NCBI GenBank assembly: GCA_000697355.1
Contig: JNEN01000902.1
Span: 62,001-126,000, forward strand
DNA from: Syncephalastrum monosporum B8922
Lineage: Eukaryota; Mucoromycota; Mucoromycetes; Mucorales; Syncephalastraceae
Length of the DNA stretch: 64,000 nucleotides
Reading direction: 5' to 3'
The notes beneath the pieces were generated by a model, which worked only from the letters and a program-made list of their open reading frames with translations, was not told where the DNA came from and did no database searches. The position numbers and the translations under genes are program-made. Below are positions 51,501-64,000 of the stretch, in pieces (positions within the stretch are counted from its first letter, which is position 1; each line of letters opens with the position of its first letter).

Positions 51501-53398
51501 ATGATCAACTCACTCTTTGTAATCAACGCACAAGGGTAAAAAAACGCAGTAGGACTTTGTATGAACGTGAACCTCATGCCTGCTTCATGAAACAAAAAAA
51601 ATAACAGGAAAATTATCGTCGAGAAACATTGGCGCGGAATCATCTCGAGACAAATTGTGGACGTGTTCAATGACGAGAGCGCCAAGTTTATCAATGCGCC
51701 GCCGCCCAACATGGAAGAGAAGGGTCGTTGGAAGGAGCCCTTCTTTACTCGAGACGATGTGCCGCCTATCCTCGAAACACCCAAATACTGGCTCCTCAAC
51801 GTCCTGCGCAACGACCTCACTTGGCTGTGTCCCGTCGATCGTGAAGGTAGAACCAATGAGACTGGGTAGACAGCGAAAGACTTTCAAAGACTCACTCCAC
51901 TGCAGTCAACCCGATGCTGGTATTCGAGTTCATCCACCGCATCATCGACATCTTGACCGATTATCTTGGCGAAGTGTCTGAGCTCTCGATCCGCGAAAAC
52001 TTCGTCACCGTCTATCAGGTACACGAATCGACTCAGACAAAAAGATCCAACTTTTGGCTTACACTACACTGCGGATAGCTTCTCGAGGAAATGATGGATT
52101 ATGGCTACCCATTGACGACCGAACCCAACACGCTCAAGGATATCATCATGCCACCCACCATGATGAACAAAGTCATGACCACCGTCGGTGCGGCAGCAGG
52201 GTAATGAAGAAAAGGGAATGGGACACATGGGGACACGGTCACTTACCATCCTTGTGCTCCACTCCAGTGTTGCACCCAAGCTGCCTCAAAATTTGTCGAG
52301 TATACCCTGGCGCAAGGCCGGCGTCAAATATACACAAAACGAAATCTACTTCGACATTGTCGAGGAGATTGATGCTACCATTGCACAGTAAGTGTCCCGG
52401 CACAGGTTGACGAAAGCCCGCTTACGGTCAGTAGAAACGGTAATGTGGTATCGTGTGAAGCCCATGGCAACGTGGTGGCCAACTGCCGCTTGTCGGGTAT
52501 GCCCGACCTGACCTTGAGCTTTATCAACCCACGCGTCATCGACGATGTCAGCTTCCATCCTTGCGTCAGGTAAGCTCGCAGGTGGGCAACAGGAACATAC
52601 TAATCTCAGCTCAGGTATCGCAAGTGGGAGAGCGAAAAAGTCCTATCCTTTGTGCCTCCGGATGGTCATTTCAAGCTCATGTCCTATCGGTATGTATCTC
52701 TACTTGGATATTGAGGGAGGGGAGAAGGAGCGTCAGCGAGATTAATGTCTTCTATTAGCGTGGCGCTTTCTCAATACCAAGCTATGCCTCTGCAAGTAAG
52801 ACCTCAGATCCTGATCACCAAGAACGGAGGCAAGTTTGATATCTCGGTCATGCCACGGTCTACCGACGGTAAGCCCATCGAGCGGGTTACGCTCACATTG
52901 CCCATGCCCAAGTCTACCACGGGCGTCAATGCGACGTGCAATTCGGGTCAATATATGTATGACCCTGTCAGCAAAGTAAGTCTGAAGGAAAACAGGGTGA
53001 TCGAATTCCACTGACTCTGTCTGCTGGTTAGTCTATCAAATGGGACATTGGCAAGATCCAGCAGCGAGATCGAGCACCGATGCTTTCGGGCACATTCAGA
53101 ACAAGGTAAGTAAAAGGGTATGGGTGTGGTAAATGAGCCGGTCACTCATAATCATTCTTTGCATCAGCGAGGAGCAACCTGAAGGGGGTATGACACTGAG
53201 TGTCGATTTCCAGATCAGCATGTATGCTGTGTCGGGTCTGAAGGTGGACAGTCTGCGTCTTTTCCATGAAGGCTACAAACCATACAAGGTAAAATGCTAC
53301 CAAGAGGGTCGTCGTTGAGTTTACTCATAGATCTCTGTTTTCTACATCAGGGCGTGCGAAGCTTGACCAAGGCAGGCAGGTTCAACATCCGAACCTAG
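51501..53398 (+). CDS. APM3: AP-3 complex subunit mu
   Basis: Medium subunit of the AP-3 adaptor that sorts cargo from Golgi/endosome to the vacuole. Exon 1 (51501-51535) codes only for MINSLFVINAQG; exon 2 begins at 51608, 3 at 51906, 4 at 52079, 5 at 52268, with further short exons to the TAG at 53396-53398. Hallmarks: KIIVEKHWRG, PMLVFEFIHRIIDILTDYLG, ENFVTVYQLLEEMMDYGYPL, NTLKDIIMPPTMM, PWRKAGVKYTQNEIYFDIVEE, GMPDLTLSFINPRVIDDVSF, HPCVRYRKWESEKVLSFVPPD and a C-terminal mu-homology domain ending with FHEGYKPYKGVRSLTKAG. The mu-type cargo-binding domain is complete. Nine or so introns are short (50-75 nt). The stop is 119 bp from the convergent BUB1 stop. Confidence 0.95.
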
Positions 53399-53517
53399 TG
53401 TCTCTCTTTAATTCACTTCGTTTACTATTCTGTACATTGTATTTCTCGTTCACCTCCTCGAAAATCATGTCTTTCTATATACCTCGCAATGCAATCTATC
53501 TACATCCGTTCTTCCTT

Positions 53518-55537
53518 TTATAAACCCGACAGCGCCTCTTTGAGTTGTAGCAGAGCCGAGCGTTCTCTGTATTCCTGCCGGACTGGGCAATCTCGAAAAG
53601 CGCAAGCGAGCGCTTCAAGCTGATCTGTGAGGGCCTGACCTTCGCGGCCAACATGGGCGGGGTTCAGAAGCAGATCAAATAAGGGTGCCCATAGATCCTT
53701 TTGCCAGTAGCGCCGCAGCGGCTGCTGTAATACGATCCTTTTATTGCGTGTTCTGATCTGCAACGCCTTGCCGAAAAGGATCCAGTGAGCCATGTCCGCG
53801 AGGCCCCAGTAGTCCACCCACCACGGTGGAAAGCTCGCGTGGTTCTGGACAGGAGGCATATCCGTTTTCTGGGGCGACCAGGCCGCCTGGAGCCGGATCG
53901 GGCTTGGCAAGAGTGAGAGATCGACGGATCGGCCGAAATCCACGAGCGTCAGCCAGCGCTGGCCAACATCGAGGTCGTTCAGGGACAGGACGACGTTGTC
54001 GAGCTTGAGGTCGCCGTGAATGATCTGCGCGCGATGCAGCGTCACGACAGCCTGCACAAGTCGCTCCACCAGAGCGAGCGCGAGCGGCTCGGGCATGGCC
54101 AAGCTGACCAGGGTCGGCATGCGCCGATTGAGCTGACGCTGCGCGTTCAGCGCGTCCAGGAGTGTGCCATGGCGGGCGTAGCCCACGAGGAGAAACCCCG
54201 TGTCTTGGAAGAGATGCAGGCCTAGCGCGGGCTGGATCGCCTCGGCAGCGCCACGGCGCGCGGCCTGCACCATGATGTAAAACTCCCAGCTCACGGCCTG
54301 CGTGCTCTGCACCACCTTGCACGCCATGTCACCCTCCACCAGGTACACCTTTCCCATGGCCCCTTGACCCAGCTTGCGCACTGGAGTGGCGCCGAAAGAG
54401 AGCCGCGCCTTGCGCTCGAGTCGCAGCCGATCGGTCAGGCCAGAGCGCGGACGGTGGTCGATGCAGGCTGGATCGTCCTCGATGTGCGTCAGCGCGTCGC
54501 GGATGATGCATGTCTCGAGTGGTATCAAATGGTGTGATCGGCTGAGGTGTGTGCTGCTTCTTTTTGTGTTTTGAGTTGGGTCAGGGGGCGCAGGTGTACC
54601 GTCGGACAAGAAGGCGACCAGGTGAGCGTTGGTCGCCTGACTTGCTCCTGCTGGCGAAGAGTGGCCTGTGCGTTGTTTTTCCTTGTGGGCGCGTGTAACG
54701 TCCAGCGACCAAATACGGCGTTTTTGATAAGAAGCGGCGGCGCCTGGTTTTTTCTTCAGGATGCACCGGTGCTGCCACTGGTATCGCACTTCCTCGATCG
54801 ACATTTCCTGGCCCGACTCACGGTAGCATTCGCGAAGCACCGCCGCGCTACAGGCACGTCGCAGGCTTGCTTCCGTCCAGTCAAAGAGGACAAAGAGAGC
54901 TCGCCACTGGGCTTGGCCTACGGAAACGTGTCTGGCAGGGGTGGCGGCGACGAATATACGAGCAGCGGCTGGACCACTGCCGTCTGTGCGTCATCAACGC
55001 TCGTCATGGTTCCCGTGGACATGTAGCGGTGGTGGTGGTTCTGCTGATGTGGCAAATGATGGTGATCACTGACGTTTATCTGAGTATCAACTGATTGGAT
55101 CAAACTTTCGAGCCTTGCCAGCGGCTGGGCGTTGCGGTCGATTCCCCGACGCAGCAAGCGCTTGGCGTCCGACCACCTAGATAACGACATAATAAAAGAA
55201 AGATAAGGCAATGAGCAATTCTTGGAGTATCTGTCGACCTGTGTGCTTCCATGAGGTACTCGGCATAGTATTCGTAAAAGGCAGCAACATACACACCGAT
55301 CGCCAAGTCCTCCATCCTTTGATATATCGCCTCAGGTTCCCTGATAAATGAAGCATATGCGAGGCAACAGCGCACGAAACGCAGGTCATTCTGATAACGC
55401 TTGTCATGCTCGAATCGGGTCATCACCGCCTGGAGTGATTCGAGAAGGTGATAGTTGTCCTCCTCTTTCTTCAGTTGACGAATGTGCTGCTCGATATCCT
55501 GCAGAGGATCCTCGACTACTTCATCAAGCCACGACAT
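53518..55537 (-). CDS. BUB1: BUB1 spindle-checkpoint kinase
   Basis: Mitotic checkpoint kinase at kinetochores. Three exons (55537-55239, 55176-54922, 54847-53518) give 627 aa, short for BUB1 (yeast is about 1000). N-terminal Mad3/BUB1 TPR region (residues about 1-125): DPLQDIEQHIRQLKK, HDKRYQNDLRFVRCCLAY, AAFYEYYAEYLMEAHRW, KRLLRRGIDRNAQPLARL. A GLEBS-like Bub3-binding motif follows at about 199-207 (MSIEEVRYQ). The kinase domain starts near 344: loop LGQGAMGKVYLV, Lys about 362 in ACKVV, HGDLKLDN at 463, DFG at 488. All core catalytic residues are present, so it should be active. I see no KEN box in the N-terminus, which argues for BUB1 rather than a MAD3/BUBR1 function. Confidence 0.92.
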
Positions 55538-55840
55538 GCGAGTGGGACAATGTAACAGCGCGTCTCTTTTTGCGATTTGGACTGACAGGAAACTTTTGGG
55601 AGAGCAAAGACATCAAAATAATTTTAAGGTGTGAGAAAAAAATATGCAAATCAATATTTCCGGTTTTCGTTTTATGCAAATCAATTATGAGATAAAAAAA
55701 AGGAGATAGCGGTGATCAAGAGGAGAGAGAAGACAGAGAGGTAGAAAGAGAGGAAGTATGCAAGAGTGTGAAAGATTGTGAGTGTGTTATGATGCTAGTG
55801 TGTGCTTGTGGGGGGGGGGATATCATTCTTGGCTGTGAAT
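55538..55840. other. Short intergenic region
   Basis: Contains the BUB1 promoter, an A-run near 55693-55702, GA-rich sequence and a G-run near 55811-55819. No gene seen. Confidence 0.5.
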
Positions 55841-56125
55841 TCAGTGTTCGCGCGAGTGGATGGCGTCCTGGAAGCCAGTCATTCCATCCCAGTTGCAGGT
55901 CTCTTCAGAAGAGGAAGCACTTGATGCGGAGTCCAGCGAAGTGGCCGAGGAGCGGCGGGTCATCTTCGCCTTTTGCTGGTTCTCTTGGTTGGCCAACAGT
56001 TTGGAGAACTCGCCCCACGGCAGGTCCATGAAGCTCGTGTTCTTGGGTGTCACGATGCTTGGGTCCTCATTGATCAGGTTGGGGACAGTCTTGATGTGCT
56101 GGAGGAGCTTGTATCCGGGATCCAT
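55841..56125 (-). CDS. Small hypothetical protein (94 aa)
   Basis: One exon starting MDPGYKLLQHIKTVPNL. Blocks KNTSFMDLPWGEFSKLLANQ and RRSSATSLDSASSASSSEE suggest a short folded or binding segment followed by a Ser-rich, possibly phosphorylated tail; NWDGMTGFQDAIHSREH closes the protein. The ATG at 56125 is preferred over an in-frame ATG at 56185 because the region between reads like leader. No family recognised. An 80-bp T/A-poor leader and a possible TATTTATA about 80 bp upstream support transcription. Confidence 0.55.
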   Translation of the reverse strand: MDPGYKLLQHIKTVPNLINEDPSIVTPKNTSFMDLPWGEFSKLLANQENQQKAKMTRRSSATSLDSASSASSSEETCNWDGMTGFQDAIHSREH

Positions 56126-58713
56126 TTTTTGTGAAGATAAGGTAGAGGAGTTTTTGGTGTGTAAAGAGTTGTTATGTACAAACAAAATGCAGGATGAAAG
56201 GTTGGGTATTTATAGGGTTTGGAAATGAGCCGATTTGGTTCGCTGAGAGCGTGAGACACTTGGGGCCCGCTCGATTTGGTAAGGCTCGCTTGAGGTGATG
56301 CAATCGGTTTCAGTCCTTTGCACACTTGGCTCTCAGGTACCTTTTCAAATTGCCCGCGGGCGGTTTTTTCTTTTTCCCCACGCTTACCCCCAAAAGCAAT
56401 CTCATTCGCCATGTCTATTTGCCGAAACCCAGTATATGCTGTGTACAGGCGTGTAAAAATAGGAGGCTGACTTGTCACCTCACCTCCGCCTCCCCCAACT
56501 TGGCTAATGTTGCCTAAAAAAGAGACTGACTTGACTGTGGACTCATGGAAGGGCTAAAATGAAAAAATTTAAAGCAAGTGGCAACAAACAGGGAGTAAAC
56601 GAAAAGGACCCCTTCGTCTCGACCGCATCTGTATACTGCTTCTCGAATTTTGATAGTGAATGTTTTGTTGACTACAAATAAAAACACTGTGTACCCGTCA
56701 ACAGAACTTTTTTATTTCTCATGCAGAAACGTCTACAAACTCTTAAAAGATGCTTCTTTACTCTTCCAGGTCATCGGAGAACCGACTACGTCAAGTTAGT
56801 AACTTCTGTGTATGTGCGCGTGCGTGTGCGAGGGGAGTCATTAAGGAAAAAATTTTTACAGTACTTTTATGCAATACATGCGTTGTATCGCAGGCAAAAA
56901 ACAAGAGAAACAAAGGTGAAAGGAGATAAGAAGAAGGAAGAGGGAGTTGAGTTGTTTCGATATATCTCCCTACAGACATGAACTGCGAACCTCTCTTTTT
57001 GTATACATAGATAAGATAATGCCATGTTTTTGTTTCATGCTCTGTGCGCCGCCCACCTGAGGCGTTTCATTCAAGAATGTATTGAGGTCGGTCGGCGTCC
57101 GCGGACCGCGGAAAGCTCATTCCATGGGAGAGAGAGAGGGGGGTCATGCACTTCATACTCAAGCATAGCACACACACACACACACGCACACACACGCACA
57201 CACACGCACACACACGATCCCAAAGAGGAGTTGCGTGTTTATTATTAGGCGTTCACGGCACAAACAGCGCACGCACTGGATTTCGAGGTGTGCTGTAACA
57301 CGCTTTGCTGTTTGGAGGAAATGTCCAGGCCACGATCGAATGAGTCACCCTCGGGCTCCGCTCAACTCCACTTTCTCATTGGGATGCCGCCTCGATTGGC
57401 CTTGCCGCACTGGGTAAATCCATGACTCAGTAGTTGGCGGTCCGCGTTCAGTTTCACATACACACACTATGCCTCTTGCTGCTAATAGATTGTTAAAAAA
57501 ATGGAAACAGCGGATAAAGGTTAGACACTACAACTCGGGTGCTTGCCGCTTGAGGATGGCCAAGATCGCTGGGTCATCTTCGGTTCATCTGCCATCTATA
57601 ATTGATGCGTTCCAGAACGACCGCGATCGTCTTATTTTAATTTATTTTTTTTCTGTGCTTCTTTCTGAAATCTGCCAAGAAGGTCTTTGTGTTGAGATAT
57701 TACTGTATTAGTGTCATGTGTATCCCATGCAGGATATCTGTCTGTCTAAGCAAAGCATAATGATATACACCTTCGGCATAAGGTTTTGTCAAATATTTCA
57801 ACGGCGTTATATTTTTCCCATCCTATACTCATTTACAAAGCCTCTCTGGTGAGGGCTCCCTTGCGCGCGCAAGAGGCAATCGATGACGTTTGGGAGACAA
57901 CTGAGTGATGGATATGGATGAATAGAGCCGAGACGATTATCGAAAAAAGAGATGATCTCGGTGACTTTGAAGTCTATTATTCATGATCACAAAAACCATG
58001 TCTTTTTTGCGTAATTCATCGCGTAAATAGTCCAACAAAATGCGTCAGGCTGTCGGTCAGCACACATGTTTTAGCGCACAGTGATACGGTACGAAAGAGA
58101 GGAACACATATGCATCCATATTTTCTCATGGACGCAAGGCCAAGACGACCTGGGCCACTCCATGTCCCTTTTCCAGCATCAATGGTAGCACCTCACTTTT
58201 TTCATAAGAACAACTTGGGCCATTGCTAAGGAACTGCCAGGAAACGGGCATGCTTGGTGTCACCTACCCACACATTTACACACATAAGAAATTTTTTTTT
58301 TTTTTCGGTTTGCCTGGATGGGGGACACACGACATCCTGTGGGAACTCGCAGAATGCAGCGGGCCCAACACGCGCTCGGATCACACGCGTCATGTGGTCT
58401 ATTACCCCACACCAACATGCAAGATGATGCTGGAACGCGTCATGTTCCCTCCCTCTCGATCGATTTCTCCATCATTTTGCATAGAAAGGCAGTTGGTTCA
58501 AGGCGGACAAGAGAGCTTCCAATGTGTTTCGGTTTTTCTTTTAGGTATGCAAAAGAGGCAGAAAATAAGTCTTCAGGTTTAAAAAGGGGGAAGGAAGAAG
58601 AAAAATAGAAACGATGGATGCGATTAAAGCAAAGGTACGAATTATGCTACAAGAGAATAGAAAGGGAGATGCAGTTTGGGTTGAAAGGGAAATGTGATTG
58701 GGGGTGTTCTTTT
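56126..58713. other. Gene-poor intergenic region with a CA-rich microsatellite
   Basis: About 2.6 kb. An interrupted (CA)n/(CACACG)n microsatellite occupies about 57168-57215. A T-run lies near 58290-58302. Open frames (up to about 119 codons) show no recognisable domain. No gene is supported. Confidence 0.5.
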
Positions 58714-60127
58714 TTACCAGGACAACCACGTCTTGAAATATTCACAGTTGAATGGGTTGACTGGACCGTTTTCATGACAAAAGCTGAAGACCTAATAAAA
58801 AAAAAGGAACCTTAAGTTTACCCAATAGATCAAACTCTCATCTTCACTTACTGGACACTTGCCGCAGGGCACTTCAGTAAAGGCAGACGTCTGTACGCGG
58901 CCAGAGCTCTTGCGCACTGCCTTGTAGCCCCACTGCAGCGCCGCGTCATCGTCGCCTACACCAGCACCGTCTTCGTCGTCGCTGAAGTCTTCGTCAAAGC
59001 CAGACACATAGGGTAGCTTCTTCTCGACCGCGCCGTCGTAGACGAGGATATCGAGAAGACTGGTAATATCTTTGACGCTCAGCTCGACAGACGAGATACG
59101 GGATTCGGTGATGAAACGACGAATCTCTTTGGCGGTCGGGTAGTGTTCGTGCTCGGCGCTAAACACAGCATCGCGCACATCCTCGTTTCTTGGGAAACTC
59201 TGCATGGAAGTTTGATGTTTGAGTGCCCGAGCTCTCCCCTGTTCTTTTCTGATACTTACTCTGGCGGATATGTATTTTAGACAGGCCGTCTTGAGACTGT
59301 CGATAAACTCAGTGTCCAGTTCCTGATCGGTATACCACGCGCCACCGGTCACTTCGCTGGACGGTTGGAGGTTGAAAAGCATGTAGATTTTGCGCGTCGG
59401 ATACTAGACGAAAGAAGGCATGAATGAGATGAAACAATCGAATACACACACACACACAAAAAAAAAAAGATTCATTACCTTGACGTGCTTGACGGCCTTG
59501 ATCTCCTGGCGTTGCTCGAGGAGCTTAATGGTACGTTGGAGGACAATGGCATGGAGGTTGGTCTTCTTTTTGAGGTCCTTGGACCAGATACCCTCGTTGC
59601 CAGCCGCACGGATCGTGTTGTATACCAAGCGCCCTTCTTCGTTCAGCTTGCTCGCCCTATCGTCATGGTGTGCATCAGATAATGAACTCTCATGGGCGTC
59701 TCGAAGCTTGGCTTACTTTTCAGCCTCCTTCAAATCAACCGCGCGCAGCAGATTCTCTCCGTTCTGCTGCATCATTTCCAATGCATTCTATTTCGGCGTA
59801 GATACTTGTGTAAGAGGTTCTCTGTTTTTTTTTTTCTTCCTAGCGTATTCCTCTTTTACCTTCTTCAAAAGCGAGTTCATGGCCATGTACGCATTTTCAA
59901 TGGACATGTTGGGCGGACGATCCGTTAATTTCACGCCCTAAACATTGGTGAGAAAAAGGCACCTCTTGTTAGATTCCTCGATCGCGTTTATTTCGAAAGG
60001 TGGTCCTTACTTTGCCACTGGTCTGAACGAACTGGTAGAACGTCCACTCGTCAGGCTGCAGACCATAAGGAGTCGTGCCTGCCTGGCCTTGCTCTGTCTT
60101 GACGGGTGTCTCACTGTCGACGTCCAT
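58714..60127 (-). CDS. RPC34: RNA polymerase III subunit RPC6 (RPC34/RPC39)
   Basis: Winged-helix subunit of Pol III needed for initiation and contact with TFIIIB. Multi-exon minus-strand gene starting at 60127 (MDVDSETPVK) and ending with exon 58791-58714. Visible: GLQPDEWTFYQFVQTSGKG, ENAYMAMNSLLKKNALEM, RLVYNTIRAAGNEGIWSKDL, LHAIVLQRTIKLLEQRQEIK, YPTRKIYMLFNLQPSSEVTG, GAWYTDQELDTEFIDSL, SVKDITSLLDILVYDG. The C-terminus binds a 4Fe-4S cluster: CGKCP joined over the last intron to VFSFCHENGPVNPFNCEY, supplying four Cys. If that intron (58851-58792) were missed, a false ending would be read and two Cys lost. An acidic FSDDEDG segment lies before the last domain. Confidence 0.93.
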
Positions 60128-60289
60128 GGCTGAATTCTGGGCAAGTCCAAGAAAAAGGCAGGAGAGAGAGAGATTTCCCAAGTGAAAGGGCTCGACAAGC
60201 CACGACCACAGACTCATTTGCCGTGCCTGATTGGCTGCTGTACTAAAAAGACAGTGGAACAATTTTATGCATTGTCGCCATTGCTATGA

Positions 60290-62365
<2,076 letters not shown>

Positions 62366-62571
62366 GCAAAAATGTGGGATGATAACAAACGTAAAAGGAT
62401 GAAAATGAAAGGCGGAAAAAGACGCAGGGATTAGAAGAGGAAGAGAGCGCTTGAAAGTCAGCTCAGCTCATCATTTCTTTTTTATAGTTTTCTTTTGGGT
62501 TACTTTGCACAACTGATGTTTCTACTATGTTAAAGACGGGGGAAAGAAATGAAGGTGTCGAAATATGTTTT

Positions 62572-63921
62572 TTACAGGAACGACTTGACGTGGTTATCAC
62601 AGACCTCACGGAGCTTGGTCTCGAGCTCCTTGGAGAGGACACCCTTGGAGCGGATCTCCTCGAGAAGGGGCTGCTGCTGGGTCTGGAGGTGACCGATGAA
62701 GTCCTTCTCCCAGTCGACGACCTTGTTGACGGGGAGCTTGTCAAGGAAACCGTTGACACCAGCAAACATGATGGGGACCTGAACGGGGATGGACAGGGGC
62801 GAGTACTGGGGCTGCTTGAGGAGCTCAGTCAGACGGGCACCACGGTTGAGCAAGAACTGGGTCGAGGCATCCAGGTCGGAACCGAACTGGGCGAAGGCGG
62901 CAACCTCACGGTACTGGGCCAAGAAGAGCTTGAGCGAACCGGCGACCTGCTTCATGGCCTTGGTCTGGGCGGCGGAACCGACACGCGAGACGGAGAGACC
63001 GACGTTAATAGCGGGACGGACACCCTTGAAGAACAGCTCAGCTTCCAAGAAGATCTGACCGTCAGTGATGGAAATGACGTTGGTGGGAATGTAAGCGGAC
63101 ACATCACCACCCTGGGTCTCAATGATGGGCAGGGCGGTCATCGAACCGTAGCCAAAGTCCTTGTTCATCTTGGCGGCACGCTCGAGAAGACGCGAGTGAA
63201 GGTAGAAGACATCACCGGGGTAGGCCTCACGACCGGGGGGACGACGCAGCAAAAGCGACATCTGACGGTAGGCGACGGCCTGCTTGGACAGATCGTCGTA
63301 GATGATCAGGGAGTGGCGGCCGTTGTCACGGAACCACTCACCAAAGGCAGCACCGGAGAAGGGAGCGAGGTACTGGAGGGGAGCGGCCTCGGAGGCGGTG
63401 GCGGCGACGACGGTGGTGTACTTCATGGCGTCGTTCTCCTCGAGGGTGCCGACGAGCTGGGCAACGGTGGAGCGCTTCTGACCGACGGCGACGTAGATAC
63501 AGTAGAGCTTCTTGGACTCGTCGGAGCCGTTGTTCCAGTTCTTCTGGTTGAGGATGGTGTCGAGAGCGACGGCGGTCTTACCGGTCTGACGATCACCAAT
63601 GATCAACTCACGCTGACCACGGCCGATGGGGACCATGGAGTCGACGGACTTGATACCAGTCTGCATGGGCTCGTTGACGGAGTGACGGGGCAAGATACCG
63701 GGGGCCTTGACCTGGACACGCGAGCGGCCGACGGTCTCGAGGGGACCTTTGCCGTCGATGGGGTTACCCAGGGCATCGACCACACGGCCGAGGATGCCAG
63801 GGCCGACGGGCACGTCGACAATGGCACCGGTACGCTTGACGGTGTCGCCTTCCTTGATCAGACGATCGTTACCGAAAACGACAATACCGACGTTGTCGGC
63901 TTCCAAGTTGAGGGCCATACC
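62572..63921 (-). CDS. ATP1: ATP synthase subunit alpha, mitochondrial (partial, 5' end outside window)
   Basis: Non-catalytic alpha subunit of F1. One long exon from an acceptor at 63923-63922 to TAA at 62572, about 450 codons; the N-terminal presequence and first exons lie beyond 64000. Hallmarks: [39 protein letters not shown], the P-loop [100 protein letters not shown] (in parts), [18 protein letters not shown]. Codon choice is extremely biased to C- and G-ending codons, which produces a long meaningless open frame on the opposite strand. Confidence 0.97.
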   Translation of the reverse strand, partial: GMALNLEADNVGIVVFGNDRLIKEGDTVKRTGAIVDVPVGPGILGRVVDALGNPIDGKGPLETVGRSRVQVKAPGILPRHSVNEPMQTGIKSVDSMVPIGRGQRELIIGDRQTGKTAVALDTILNQKNWNNGSDESKKLYCIYVAVGQKRSTVAQLVGTLEENDAMKYTTVVAATASEAAPLQYLAPFSGAAFGEWFRDNGRHSLIIYDDLSKQAVAYRQMSLLLRRPPGREAYPGDVFYLHSRLLERAAKMNKDFGYGSMTALPIIETQGGDVSAYIPTNVISITDGQIFLEAELFFKGVRPAINVGLSVSRVGSAAQTKAMKQVAGSLKLFLAQYREVAAFAQFGSDLDASTQFLLNRGARLTELLKQPQYSPLSIPVQVPIMFAGVNGFLDKLPVNKVVDWEKDFIGHLQTQQQPLLEEIRSKGVLSKELETKLREVCDNHVKSFL

Positions 63922-64000
63922 CTGTCAAACAACGTGACATATTAATATGGCTGTGGATATACAAAAAGACTGCCGCGACAACACACGTGTGTAGAGGTGT
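63922..64000 (-). other. 3' part of an ATP1 intron
   Basis: The sequence upstream of the exon ends in TTTGACAG at the acceptor, with an in-frame exon following. The donor lies outside the window. Confidence 0.8.

Noticed and set aside
62527..63945. Long open frame on the plus strand antisense to ATP1
   Set aside because: It is a by-product of the extreme C/G-ending codon bias of ATP1; the translation is repetitive Gly/Val/Leu/Asp without a fold.

Overview
The window reads as nuclear DNA of a filamentous fungus, most likely an early-diverging one of Mucoromycota/Mucorales type. The reasons are intron-dense genes (many introns of roughly 45-110 nt with GT-AG ends), fungal-type enzymes (suicidal THI4 thiazole synthase, OPI1, AidB-like acyl-CoA dehydrogenase), and genes missing from the model yeasts (a COP1-type ubiquitin ligase, HMCES, LAMTOR5). 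The organism call is inference from gene content. No rRNA, convincing tRNA, CRISPR array or prokaryotic operon was seen.

Layout. 1-0.2 kb: last exon of an unidentified gene. 0.8-3.9 kb: COP1 homologue. 4.2-5.1 kb: Cys-containing, Gln/Ser-rich unknown. 5.1-9.9 kb: gene-poor. 10-15.3 kb: THI4 with a TPP riboswitch placed downstream of its stop codon, then IST3/RBMX2, glucose-6-phosphate dehydrogenase and an unknown protein with a PCNA-interaction motif. 15.8-17 kb: OXR1-type TLDc protein. 19.8-23.4 kb: WDR89 and a PY-motif alpha-arrestin. 25-26.4 kb: decayed F-box gene. 27.5-34.9 kb: OPI1, a C1 + dysferlin/peroxin membrane protein, a secreted unknown and succinyl-CoA ligase beta. 36-42.5 kb: LAMTOR5 and HMCES tail to tail, cystathionine gamma-lyase, AidB-like acyl-CoA dehydrogenase. 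43.9-44.0 kb: a 29-residue metallothionein split by an intron. 46-51 kb: accessory region with a long inverted repeat, 115-bp tandem repeats and an unrecognised gene. 51.5-64 kb: AP-3 mu, BUB1, a small unknown, RNA polymerase III subunit RPC6, a PFKFB enzyme with a degenerate phosphatase site, and the 3' part of ATP synthase alpha.

Genes are mostly unrelated neighbours, as is normal in fungi. Themes are core metabolism (ZWF1, CYS3, LSC2, ATP1, PFKFB), ubiquitin and trafficking (COP1, arrestin, AP-3), and genome maintenance or division (HMCES, BUB1, the PIP-box protein). The most notable observations are the 3'-UTR TPP aptamer of THI4 with a complementary upstream splice donor, the tiny metallothionein, the fungal COP1, a candidate 2-nt microexon, and the repeat-rich island. 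Exon coordinates were derived by hand from splice signals, reading phase and family similarity; no transcript or database search was available.
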